Shown: in pieces, positions 52,540 to 61,313 of the stretch
Layout of the letters: each line of letters starts with the position of its first letter
Numbering within the stretch: the first letter of the stretch is position 1
Assembly (NCBI RefSeq): GCF_021728415.1
Contig: NZ_JAKKDV010000004.1
Coordinates: 270,354 to 334,353, forward strand
Length of the DNA stretch: 64,000 nucleotides
Reading direction: 5' to 3'
Source of the DNA: Flaviramulus multivorans
Lineage (GTDB): Bacteria; Bacteroidota; Bacteroidia; Flavobacteriales; Flavobacteriaceae
The notes under the pieces: model-generated
Seen by the model: the letters and a program-made list of their open reading frames with translations, nothing else
What the model was told of the DNA's origin: nothing
The model's database searches: none
Translations under genes and position numbers: made by a program

Positions 52540-53073
52540 TTAATCTGCGGACAAAGATAACAACTTTAGCATTGTATTGTAATTTCTTGCAGTAGCAAAT
52601 GTTTTAAGTTTTCTTTCGAAAAAATTGACATTAAATTTTGCTTTTCCAAATCCTTTTTCACAGAAATAATAAATACAATTATTGAGAATTTGATACTCCT
52701 CTCCTTCATATACTTTTTCTGAGGCTTCTTTTGCTAAATCATTATTTGGGCAATCGTGAAGCATCATAAAATAACTTGCTCTCTTTTTGTTTTCAGAAAA
52801 TGGACAGTCATCAAAAATGCGTTTTAAATCTTGTCTTGTTTTTACTAATACTGACAATCCAAATCCGAAATAATCTATAATACTTTTTTCGATGTCACTT
52901 TCTATTTCTAAAATACTGTTTTTTGAAGATTGTAAGATTACATTACCACTTTGAATATAGGTTTCTACATTTTTAAATCCAGATTTATTAAGTAATTCCC
53001 TTAGTTCTGCCATAGGGACTTTTTTGTGCCCTCCAACATTAATTCCTTTAAGTAGTGCAATGTATGTTTTCAT
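52540..53073 (-). CDS. DUF1697 family protein
   Basis: 177 residues with the DUF1697 opening YIALLKGINVGGHKKVPMAEL and a later IQSGNVIL. No signal peptide or membrane helix; cytoplasmic. No biochemical role is known for the family. It lies directly after the flavoprotein stop (0 bases) and 6 bases before mvaD, inside the same run of genes. Confidence 0.87.
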   Translation of the reverse strand: MKTYIALLKGINVGGHKKVPMAELRELLNKSGFKNVETYIQSGNVILQSSKNSILEIESDIEKSIIDYFGFGLSVLVKTRQDLKRIFDDCPFSENKKRASYFMMLHDCPNNDLAKEASEKVYEGEEYQILNNCIYYFCEKGFGKAKFNVNFFERKLKTFATARNYNTMLKLLSLSAD

Positions 53074-54285
53074 TTATAACGAAATATTTTGAGCCACAAT
53101 ATAAGCTCCTGTCCAAGCATTTTGAAAATTAAAACCTCCTGTTACTGCATCAATATCAAGTACTTCCCCAGCAAAATACAGATTTTTATGAAGTTTACTT
53201 TCAAAGGTTTTAAAATTAACTTCCTTTAAATTAATACCACCGGAAGTCACAAACTCTTCTTTAAATGTACTCTTACCATCTACATTAAAAACAGCTTTTG
53301 TTAATTGTTCTGAAAGGTTATCCAATTGGTTTTTATTTAAGTCTGCCCAAGTAGCATTCATTTCAATATTAGAAGCTAAAACCAATTGTTGCCACAATCG
53401 TTTTGGCAAATTGTATTGACTGGATTTAAAAACCGCTTTTTTTGCCAATTCTAATTTTAAAACTTTTAAATCGTTTATACAATCTTCGAAAGTTTTTCTA
53501 ATAAAATTAATTTCTATTTGAAATTTATAATTACGTTTTGCCAATTCTAGAGCTCCAAAGGCAGAAAGTTTTAAAATTGATGGAGCACTCATTCCCCAAT
53601 GTGTAATTAGTAGTGGTCCCTCACTCCATAAATTGGTATCTAAAACTTTTACCTCAACCTGTTGTGCAACCACTCCAGGTATATCTTGTATGCGTTTATC
53701 TTTAATATTAAAAGTAAAAAGTGATGGGACAGGATGTGAAATAGTGTGACCCAAATCTTCTAAAAGTTTCCAGATTTTAGGGTTACTTCCAGTAGCTATT
53801 AAAATTTTATTCGCTGAAAAACAACCTTGAGTTGTTTCTATATTCCAAATACTTTCACTCTTTGAAATAGTCTTAACAGAATGATTAATTAACACTTCAA
53901 CCTTATATTTTTTGGCTTCATTAACAAAACAATCTATAATGGTTTGCGAAGAATCTGAGGTTGGAAATATTCGCCCATCTTCCTCTATTTTAAGCTCAAC
54001 ACCTCTTTTTTCAAACCATGCCATAGTATCACCTGTCATAAATTGATGGAACGGTCCGAGTAACTCCTTTTCTCCTCTAGGATAATTCAGCACCAATTCG
54101 GAAGGTATAAACTCTGCATGTGTAACATTACATCGCCCGCCACCAGACACTTTTACCTTGGTTAACACCTCTTTCCCGCGTTCTAAAATGGCTACATTTA
54201 AATTGGGATTTTGTTCGGCAATATTTATGGCTGCAAAAAACCCAGCAGCACCTCCTCCAACAACTAAAACGTCTTTTTCTGTCAT
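53074..54285 (-). CDS. BaiN/HI0933-family flavoprotein
   Basis: 403 residues. FAD-binding VVGGGAAGFFAAI at 6-18, the KVKVSGGGRCNVTH motif, and the C-terminal VTGGFNFQNAWTGA, which together define the HI0933/BaiN group of NAD(P)H or FAD-dependent oxidoreductases. The natural substrate is unknown; some family members reduce bile-acid-like steroids. It is the first gene of the minus-strand run that ends with the UbiA gene, and is divergent from the lipoprotein gene. Confidence 0.88.
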   Translation of the reverse strand: MTEKDVLVVGGGAAGFFAAINIAEQNPNLNVAILERGKEVLTKVKVSGGGRCNVTHAEFIPSELVLNYPRGEKELLGPFHQFMTGDTMAWFEKRGVELKIEEDGRIFPTSDSSQTIIDCFVNEAKKYKVEVLINHSVKTISKSESIWNIETTQGCFSANKILIATGSNPKIWKLLEDLGHTISHPVPSLFTFNIKDKRIQDIPGVVAQQVEVKVLDTNLWSEGPLLITHWGMSAPSILKLSAFGALELAKRNYKFQIEINFIRKTFEDCINDLKVLKLELAKKAVFKSSQYNLPKRLWQQLVLASNIEMNATWADLNKNQLDNLSEQLTKAVFNVDGKSTFKEEFVTSGGINLKEVNFKTFESKLHKNLYFAGEVLDIDAVTGGFNFQNAWTGAYIVAQNISL

Positions 54286-54335
54286 AAGTCTTAAAATCTC
54301 TGTAAATTTAGCATTATAAATCAGTACAACCCAAA

Positions 54336-55136
54336 ATGAACAAATTCCTATTATCCTTTATTTTACTTACCTATTCATGTAGCACTGGAAACCTTAAGGT
54401 TATTGCCGATATTAACAGCGATTTAGAAGAAGCTTCTGCTTTAGAAATTGTTAAGCGTTCAAATTTACTTTGGACCATTGAAGATGCTGGCAATAAAAAC
54501 AATCTATATGGTTTAGATTTGAACGGTAAAATTGTAAAAGATATTGATATTTCAAATGTAAAAAATGAAGATTGGGAAGACTTAACCTCAGATGCGTTGG
54601 GAAACATATACATTGGCGATTTTGGGAATAACAACAAAAAAAGAGAAAACTTTAGTATTTATAAAGTAAGTAATCTTACACAAGTTAAAGATGATACTAC
54701 TGCTGAAATTATTAATTTTAAACTTCCTAAAGATGTGAAATCGGAAGATTTTGAAGCTTTCTTTTTGCTAGATAATGCATTTTATATATTTAGTAAAGAA
54801 AACAAAACCAGCCTTTTATTGAAAGTGCCAAATACTATTGGAAACCATGTAGCAGAATTAGTTACAGATTTTAATTTAGATGGAAAACATAACAAAATTA
54901 CCTCGGCAGCGGTAAGCGCAAATGGTGAAATCGTTGTTCTATTAAATCATGATAAGTTGTGGAAACTCACAAACTTTAAACCTGACGCCTTTTTTAAAGG
55001 TAAAGTAGAAGAGTTAAAATTCAATCACAGCTCTCAAAAAGAAGGAATATGTTTTAAAAACGACTCCGTTGTTTATATTTCGGACGAGAGACATAAAACC
55101 GAAGGCGGTAACATTTATGAATTTAAGTTAAACTAA
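54336..55136 (+). CDS. SdiA-regulated-like beta-propeller lipoprotein
   Basis: 266 residues. Lipobox ends at C15 (LTYSCSTG). The rest resembles a propeller of the SdiA-regulated/esterase-like type, with LNGKIVKDIDISNVKNEDWEDLT-like repeats and a late KEGICFKNDSVVYISDE. Function unknown. A near-consensus -7 box, TAAATTTA (54303-54310), lies upstream. The stop overlaps the stop of the convergent barrel gene by 4 bases. Confidence 0.75.
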   Translation: MNKFLLSFILLTYSCSTGNLKVIADINSDLEEASALEIVKRSNLLWTIEDAGNKNNLYGLDLNGKIVKDIDISNVKNEDWEDLTSDALGNIYIGDFGNNNKKRENFSIYKVSNLTQVKDDTTAEIINFKLPKDVKSEDFEAFFLLDNAFYIFSKENKTSLLLKVPNTIGNHVAELVTDFNLDGKHNKITSAAVSANGEIVVLLNHDKLWKLTNFKPDAFFKGKVEELKFNHSSQKEGICFKNDSVVYISDERHKTEGGNIYEFKLN

Positions 55137-58100
55137 AAGTTCAGCCCAAAACCAAATGAAAACCTTAAACCTTCAACACTATTAAAAAAGTTAAAGGTTC
55201 CTGATAAACTTTCAGCTGCGGTAACCCAAAAACCACCACCGTAGTCGTTGTGCCACTTATCTGAAAAATCTCCTTTTAACCAAACTCTACCAACATCGAA
55301 GCCTCCAAAAACCCCAATTTGAATTGGTAAAATATTGGTCTTAAATGAGTTGAAACTGTAGCGTAAATCGGCACTTCCTACAAAAGCATTTTTACCAGTA
55401 AATCGCTCTGTTCTGTATCCTCTTAATCCGTTTTCACCTCCAATATTTGCAGCTTGGTAAAACACTAATTCATCTCCAACACGTACTTGTAATCTTGCGT
55501 CTGTTTTTAAAACTAATTTTTTATTTTCAGAAAGTGAGTTATAAAATCCTAGATTCGAATTTAAATAACCATATGTGTTTTTAGTTTCTTTAAATTCTGT
55601 TTTACCACCAATATTAAACAAAAACGTCATCCCTTTGGAAGGGTTAATAGCGTTATCAAAACTTTTGTAATTAAACTCTGCTTCAAGAGCACCGAAAAAG
55701 CGTCGTTTGTAAAAATCCTCGTTTGTTACAGGCATAAAACTGGCTATAAATCTATCCTGAGTATTTTCAATTTCTATACCTTCTAAAATCGCTCTAAACC
55801 CATAATCGCTACCAAAATTACCTTTCTTTATAATGCCAACTTTAGCCGCATAAATACTTGTTTTAACGCGGTTATAATCCAAATCTAATTGGTCATCGTT
55901 ATTAACTGTTTCGTTTCCATATCCAAAAAAGTTATTTGTAAAATTTTCAGTTGTAAATTGTCCACCAACATGTAAATTCCAGTCATTCATAATATTTGCA
56001 AACTCTCCATCATACAATAATGAAAACCCACTAGTTGCAAAGTAATAACCTCCTTTAAACCTATGTTGTTGCGAATAAGGATTACGTTGAAAACCTTTAA
56101 TTGTTTTAGAAAAATTAACCCCTAACAAAAACCCATCATCTGGATTAAATCCAACAGCAGGAGTAATGACACTTGATTTTACTATGTTTTTATTAAAATC
56201 GAATAAATTCAAATTATAAACATCCGTTAGTCTAATTTGTGCACCCTTGTTTTCTTCTACAGTGTTCGGTTTACTCTCATGGTCATAAACTTTAATACGT
56301 CGTCCGTTTTTAATTCTATATGTATCGTTTTCTTGTCCACCAATTAAGCGCGTATAAATTAAATTATTGGCTTTACCTGATACTTCAAAAATATCCTTAT
56401 CATCTAATCCGTAAATCCATATTTCCTTGGTGATTGTTCTATTAAAAACCTTATCAACAATTACTTCCCCTTTTTTACCATCAATAATTCTAGAAATAAT
56501 AACACGCGTTTCTTCATCTCCTGTTCTAATAACTTCTATAAAATCATCTTTATCAGTTCCTGTTAAAATAACCAACTCATTCAAGTGATTGTAATAACGG
56601 GTAGCGATGTCTATAAGATTAGAACGTCTACCTTTCAATTTCTCTTTAATTTCTTGTAACGTTTTATCTTGAACTTCTTCAGGCACCTTGGTGAAGGCTT
56701 CTTCAATTATCGCATCAGTTATGTTTTCTTGAAGAAATTTAGCCTGTTCTAACCAAACTTTTTTATCTGCATCTTGGATAAGTACCCGGTCTAACTTTAT
56801 GCCAGCACTATTCATCCACTCAATATCTTTTAACTCTTCATCATATACTTGCAATTGTTTGGTAGACCCCGAAATAATTTTCATAACATCTAACAAAGCA
56901 CCATCAAAATTTGAAAACACCTGGTCGCGATCTCGAGGAATGGGATGGTAGTATTTATCTCCATTTTCCTGATCAAATTGTGCCCAACGCCATTGGTCTT
57001 GATGTCTATCCCAATCTCCAATTAGCATATCAAACAAACGTGCTCTTACAAAAGCATCCTCGGCAATTTTGTATTTTTCATCTTGACGAACTTTCTCAAT
57101 TATATCGTGCGTACTTTCAATATCATCTGCGTATCCAAAATTTCTTTCATCCACATAATTATCTTCTGGTCGCTCTTCAATCATATACAACTCGCCTCCA
57201 TATTCCTCATTAAATTCACCTAAATGCTTATGCTTTGGAATAAAATATAATTTAGGATTTGTATGAAATATTTTTGCTGCATTTGATAAATCTGGAACAA
57301 CGGCGAAAGCATAAGGATGTGCTGCCGTATAAAAATCAAGGATTAAACCTTCAATAGCAGTTTTTTCAAACTCATCTTGAATATAAGTGTCTTTAAAAAG
57401 TACTGCTTGCAAGTATTGGGTAGCACTTTTACGGAGTGCACGCATATTTAGCTCTCTTCCATCTTTAGTTTTTAATCTAAGTGATCTTGTTTGGTGACCG
57501 CCGCCTTTTCGAACAACTTCCAATCCACCATATAAAGTGTCAAGCGTTGCTACTTTTGCCTTTATTTTTGTACTATAAACATCGCGATAATGACTTCCCC
57601 ATACCGATTCAAAAAAACCTGACACATCGGTTTCATCTTTTGAATATATAGACACTTCAACTTCTTGTGGAAAGGTTTCTGGTAAATTTGAAATATCATA
57701 GGTTTTTGTGGGTGGAAAAACTTCTTTTGTAAATAATAATTTTGGTTGATTGTTTTCTTCACCATAATATCTTACCCAACTACTTCCATCTTTAAAAACA
57801 GTGAGCTCCACAAAGCCTTGTTTCCCGTAAGAAAACAATCCTGTGTCACTTAACTCAACTGATGATTCTTTCGCACCAGAACCCGATACTATTTGTTTTA
57901 TGGTTTCTTTTTCAAGGTATTGCAAAGTATGTTCATGCCCTGAAACAAATACTACATTATCAGCATCCAGAGTCATTGTTTCTAAACGGCTCATTAAATC
58001 ATGATAACGCTCGTTATATCGGTCTTGAATAGACACCCCTCCCTGAGTTCTAAGCTGAGTAACTAATGATGCTATACCAGGAAGCGGTATTTTCTTTTGA

Positions 58101-58834
58101 AACGGATATAAGTGTTTAGATAAGGCGTATTTTCCGCCATGCGTACCATTTGTTAACATAGGATGATGCATTGCAAAAATGGTCGTTTTATTTTGAGCCT
58201 TTTTTAATTCCCCTTCAATTTCTTCAAAAAATCGCTCTCTAGTTTTTATTTCGCAATCATCATTAACGGTTGGATGATTGTTCCAATTTTCTAAATACCA
58301 TTGTGTATCAATGATTATTAATTGAATTGTTTCACCAACATCAATACTTTTTAGCGGACAACCATCTTCAGGTTGAAACGTATTTTTTCCAAGTAAATCT
58401 TCTATATATTTTTCTTCTCGTTTTAACCCTTTTAAACCATTAGAATACCAATCATGATTTCCAGGAATAAAAATAGTTTTACCTTTAAAGGTTTTAACTG
58501 AATTTACCTGAGCATTTAAAGCGTTTTCTGCACTCGCTCTTCCTTTATGGTTTTTAACAGGCAAGCCTGAAGGATAAATATTATCTCCTAAAAAAATAGT
58601 GTAATCGTCTTTAGTTTTTTTCCCTTCTATATGTTTATTAAATGCTGTTAAGGCTGAAGACATTCCACCAATAGGTGATAACCCTGCATCACCAATAAGA
58701 TAGAATGTTTTGTCTATTTCTTTATCTGGAAATGTATTTTGTTTATCTTCTTCATTTGCATATTGTGGTTTTAAAGTGGCACAAGCACTTAGAAATAAAG
58801 CAAGAACAAATAAAAAAGGTTTATAGTTAGTCAT
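55133..58834 (-). CDS. envelope phosphoesterase / kinase-like / BamA-type barrel protein
   Basis: 1233 residues. Lipoprotein signal with lipobox at C18 (FLSACAT). Residues 45-370 are a calcineurin-like phosphoesterase (IGDAG, LGDNIYPSG, PGNHDWY, MHHPM, SGHEHTLQ). Residues 430-700 have features of an atypical kinase fold: RKGGGHQTRSLRL, MRALRK, GDWDRHQDQWRW (606-617) and PRDRDQVF (633-640), like the DRH and metal motifs of CotH/HipA/Fam20-type proteins. Residues about 930-1233 are a BamA/surface-antigen barrel ending in an aromatic strand (FGFGLNF). It is often annotated just as a metallophosphoesterase. Confidence 0.82.
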   Translation of the reverse strand: MTNYKPFLFVLALFLSACATLKPQYANEEDKQNTFPDKEIDKTFYLIGDAGLSPIGGMSSALTAFNKHIEGKKTKDDYTIFLGDNIYPSGLPVKNHKGRASAENALNAQVNSVKTFKGKTIFIPGNHDWYSNGLKGLKREEKYIEDLLGKNTFQPEDGCPLKSIDVGETIQLIIIDTQWYLENWNNHPTVNDDCEIKTRERFFEEIEGELKKAQNKTTIFAMHHPMLTNGTHGGKYALSKHLYPFQKKIPLPGIASLVTQLRTQGGVSIQDRYNERYHDLMSRLETMTLDADNVVFVSGHEHTLQYLEKETIKQIVSGSGAKESSVELSDTGLFSYGKQGFVELTVFKDGSSWVRYYGEENNQPKLLFTKEVFPPTKTYDISNLPETFPQEVEVSIYSKDETDVSGFFESVWGSHYRDVYSTKIKAKVATLDTLYGGLEVVRKGGGHQTRSLRLKTKDGRELNMRALRKSATQYLQAVLFKDTYIQDEFEKTAIEGLILDFYTAAHPYAFAVVPDLSNAAKIFHTNPKLYFIPKHKHLGEFNEEYGGELYMIEERPEDNYVDERNFGYADDIESTHDIIEKVRQDEKYKIAEDAFVRARLFDMLIGDWDRHQDQWRWAQFDQENGDKYYHPIPRDRDQVFSNFDGALLDVMKIISGSTKQLQVYDEELKDIEWMNSAGIKLDRVLIQDADKKVWLEQAKFLQENITDAIIEEAFTKVPEEVQDKTLQEIKEKLKGRRSNLIDIATRYYNHLNELVILTGTDKDDFIEVIRTGDEETRVIISRIIDGKKGEVIVDKVFNRTITKEIWIYGLDDKDIFEVSGKANNLIYTRLIGGQENDTYRIKNGRRIKVYDHESKPNTVEENKGAQIRLTDVYNLNLFDFNKNIVKSSVITPAVGFNPDDGFLLGVNFSKTIKGFQRNPYSQQHRFKGGYYFATSGFSLLYDGEFANIMNDWNLHVGGQFTTENFTNNFFGYGNETVNNDDQLDLDYNRVKTSIYAAKVGIIKKGNFGSDYGFRAILEGIEIENTQDRFIASFMPVTNEDFYKRRFFGALEAEFNYKSFDNAINPSKGMTFLFNIGGKTEFKETKNTYGYLNSNLGFYNSLSENKKLVLKTDARLQVRVGDELVFYQAANIGGENGLRGYRTERFTGKNAFVGSADLRYSFNSFKTNILPIQIGVFGGFDVGRVWLKGDFSDKWHNDYGGGFWVTAAESLSGTFNFFNSVEGLRFSFGFGLNF

Positions 58835-58890
58835 AAAAAATGCGTTTAAGCGAAGTTAAGATTTTATTTTTTTATAATAGATTAGGACCA

Positions 58891-59430
58891 TTACTTCAAT
58901 TTATCCGCGTGTAGATTTCTTAATTTTGCCAATTTAGGAGTAATTACAAAGCCGCAATAACCTTGTTCTTTATTATTTTTGTAATAATTTTGATGCTGAC
59001 TTTCGGCTTCATAAAAAACATCCAACGGAGAAATTTCTGTAACGATTGGGTCTTCATAGTACCTTGCCATTTCCTTAACCACAGTTTCTGCTATTTGCTT
59101 TTGAGCATCATTATGATAAAAAATGACCGAACGATATTGAGTGCCTTTATCAGCACCCTGCCTATTTAATGTTGTTGGATTATGAGTAGTCATGAAAATG
59201 ACTAATATGTCTTCATAAGAGATTTTTGAAGCGTCAAAAGTAATTTGTACAACCTCAGCATGCCCAGTTAAACCAGAGCATATTTCACGATACGTTGGGT
59301 GCCCAGGAACACTACCGCCCGAATATCCAGAAACTACTTTTTCAACCCCTTTTACTTCTTGAAATACTGCTTCGGTGCACCAAAAACAGCCGCCACCCAC
59401 CGTAGCGATTTCTGAATTTTTATTGCTCAT
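58891..59430 (-). CDS. msrA: peptide-methionine (S)-S-oxide reductase
   Basis: 179 residues. Catalytic [10 protein letters not shown] near residues 14-23, followed by [17 protein letters not shown] and GHAEVVQI; the thiol-based repair of Met-S-sulfoxide is expected. It overlaps the msrB stop by 11 bases, so the two reductases are translated together. Confidence 0.95.
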   Translation of the reverse strand: MSNKNSEIATVGGGCFWCTEAVFQEVKGVEKVVSGYSGGSVPGHPTYREICSGLTGHAEVVQITFDASKISYEDILVIFMTTHNPTTLNRQGADKGTQYRSVIFYHNDAQKQIAETVVKEMARYYEDPIVTEISPLDVFYEAESQHQNYYKNNKEQGYCGFVITPKLAKLRNLHADKLK

Positions 59431-59881
59431 TTGTAATCTCCTGTTCTAACTGCATGGATTCAGAATTAATACAATATCGAAGCCCGCTGGGTTCTGGTCC
59501 GTCCGGAAACACATGTCCTAAGTGCGCATCGCAAGTATTACACATAACTTCTACACGAACCATTCCAAAGGCTGTATCTCGCTCATATTTAATAGCATTT
59601 TCCTTAATGGGCTGTGTAAAACTAGGCCAACCTGTACCTGATTCAAATTTAATAGTAGAATCAAACAACGGTGTATTACAACATATACAATTGTACCTTC
59701 CGGCTTCGTGAATACTGCATAGTGCTCCACTATGTGGTCGCTCTGTACCTTTTAATCTTGTAATTCTGAATTGTTCAGGTGTTAATAGAGACTTCCACTC
59801 AGCTTCTGTTTTTTCTACACGTTTGTCTGGTGTTGGGTTTCCCTTTACGGAAAAGTTGATAACTTCTTTCCAAGTAAGCAT
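59420..59881 (-). CDS. msrB: peptide-methionine (R)-S-oxide reductase
   Basis: 153 residues. Two CxxC zinc pairs (CICC and [10 protein letters not shown]), [10 protein letters not shown], and the catalytic RYCINSESM. It reduces Met-R-sulfoxide. Together with msrA it forms a two-gene repair unit; the 11-base overlap supports coupling. The upstream region holds a perfect palindrome. Confidence 0.95.
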   Translation of the reverse strand: MLTWKEVINFSVKGNPTPDKRVEKTEAEWKSLLTPEQFRITRLKGTERPHSGALCSIHEAGRYNCICCNTPLFDSTIKFESGTGWPSFTQPIKENAIKYERDTAFGMVRVEVMCNTCDAHLGHVFPDGPEPSGLRYCINSESMQLEQEITNEQ

Positions 59882-59913
59882 ACTTTATAAGTCTTTCTTT
59901 GTTAAATTAATAT

Positions 59914-59931
59914 TAGTTTAAGATTAAACTA
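59914..59931. promoter_or_regulatory. perfect 8-bp inverted repeat between msrBA and the HD gene
   Basis: TAGTTTAA-GA-TTAAACTA, 33 bases before the msrB start. Could be an operator for the msr genes. No T-run, so not a terminator. Confidence 0.4.
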
Positions 59932-60032
59932 GTCGAAATTAAGTTGGTTTTCTTACAATTAAAATCTTTATCTTAAATCACTCATAATATATTTAAATTT
60001 TAGTAATTTGTGATTATAAATTAACTTGTTTT

Positions 60033-61313
60033 ATGTCGAAATTAATAGAAAGTGCCGAAAAGTTTGTGTTCGATTTGTTTAAAAATGAATTAGATGCAAG
60101 TTTTTTATACCATAATTATACCCATACCGAACGTGTTTTAAGAAGTGTACGCGAGATTATAAAAAATACAGATATTAGTAAAAAAGATGCTGAAGTACTT
60201 GAGCTTACAGCCTTATTACACGATACAGGATATATTAAAACAAGGGAAGGTCATGAAGAAGAGAGTGTAAAAATTGCAACTGCCTTTTTAAAAGATAATG
60301 ATGCCGATAAAAAAACGATTGAAGCCGTTAATTCATGCATCATGGATACTAAATTTAAAGATTCACCTAAAACCCATCTTGGAAAAGTAATTAGAGACGC
60401 TGATGCCTCTCATTTTGGGAAAAAATATTTTCTAGAGGCCAGCGAGTTTTTAAGAAAAGAGTTAGAGTTACAAGGTATTGCAAGTTATACCCCAAATGAA
60501 TGGTTGGATGAAAACATAAAAGTACTTGCAGAAAAGCACGAGTTTTATACGGATTATGCCTTAAAAAATTGGCAACCACGTAAGGAAAAGAATCTTTCAA
60601 AACTTATAAAAACTAAAAAGAAAAGACGAAGTAAGCTTAAAACAGAAGAACTAAAAGCAAAATATAAAGCACAATATAAAAATGAAAGTCCAGAACGTGG
60701 AATACAAACGTTTTATAGAGTTGCCCTAAGAAATCATATTAAATTAAGTGATATTGCCGATACAAAAGCCAATATTTTACTATCTGTAAATGCTATTATC
60801 ATATCGCTTGTTCTAGCTAATTTAATTTCAAAGTTGGACACCAATCCTTATTTAGTCTATCCAACCGCTATTTTCACATTGTCTTGTGTTATTTCAATGG
60901 TTTTATCTATTATAGCAACCAGACCTAATGTAACAAGTGGTGAGTTTACCAAAGAAGATGTTGCTAATAAAGATGTAAATCTTACCTTTTTTGGAAACTT
61001 TCATAAAATGAGTTTAGCTGAGTACGATTGGGCTGTTAAAGAACTTTTAAAAGATAAAGACTATGTATATAGCTCCTTAACTAAGGATCTTTATTTTTTA
61101 GGAAAAGTACTAGAACGAAAATATAGAATATTAAGAATTACTTATACCATCTTTATGATAGGTATGATTGTTTCGGTACTTTCTTTTGGAATTGCTTTAA
61201 AAACTAATGGTGCTAAATTGGAAGATGTTTTGCCCGATGAAAACGATTCTACTTTGATTAATTCAATATATGAGATAACGGGTTCTGATAATGAAACTTA
61301 TAAAGTTGTTTAG
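60033..61313 (+). CDS. HD-domain protein fused to a Pycsar-effector-like (PycTM) membrane domain
   Basis: 426 residues. N-terminal HD phosphohydrolase domain: HNYTHTERV (H31), LLHDTGY (H63-D64), H74, and RDADASHFG. A basic linker follows (KTKKKRRSK, 193-201). Residues 225-390 match the DUF5706/PycTM domain of Pycsar effectors: YRVALRNHIKLSDIADTKA, two helices (249-265, 275-295), a cytoplasmic segment, and a third helix near 369-388. No nucleotide cyclase is nearby. The HD domain could break a cyclic nucleotide that controls the membrane part. Its stop overlaps the convergent GAF gene by 4 bases. Confidence 0.85.
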   Translation: MSKLIESAEKFVFDLFKNELDASFLYHNYTHTERVLRSVREIIKNTDISKKDAEVLELTALLHDTGYIKTREGHEEESVKIATAFLKDNDADKKTIEAVNSCIMDTKFKDSPKTHLGKVIRDADASHFGKKYFLEASEFLRKELELQGIASYTPNEWLDENIKVLAEKHEFYTDYALKNWQPRKEKNLSKLIKTKKKRRSKLKTEELKAKYKAQYKNESPERGIQTFYRVALRNHIKLSDIADTKANILLSVNAIIISLVLANLISKLDTNPYLVYPTAIFTLSCVISMVLSIIATRPNVTSGEFTKEDVANKDVNLTFFGNFHKMSLAEYDWAVKELLKDKDYVYSSLTKDLYFLGKVLERKYRILRITYTIFMIGMIVSVLSFGIALKTNGAKLEDVLPDENDSTLINSIYEITGSDNETYKVV

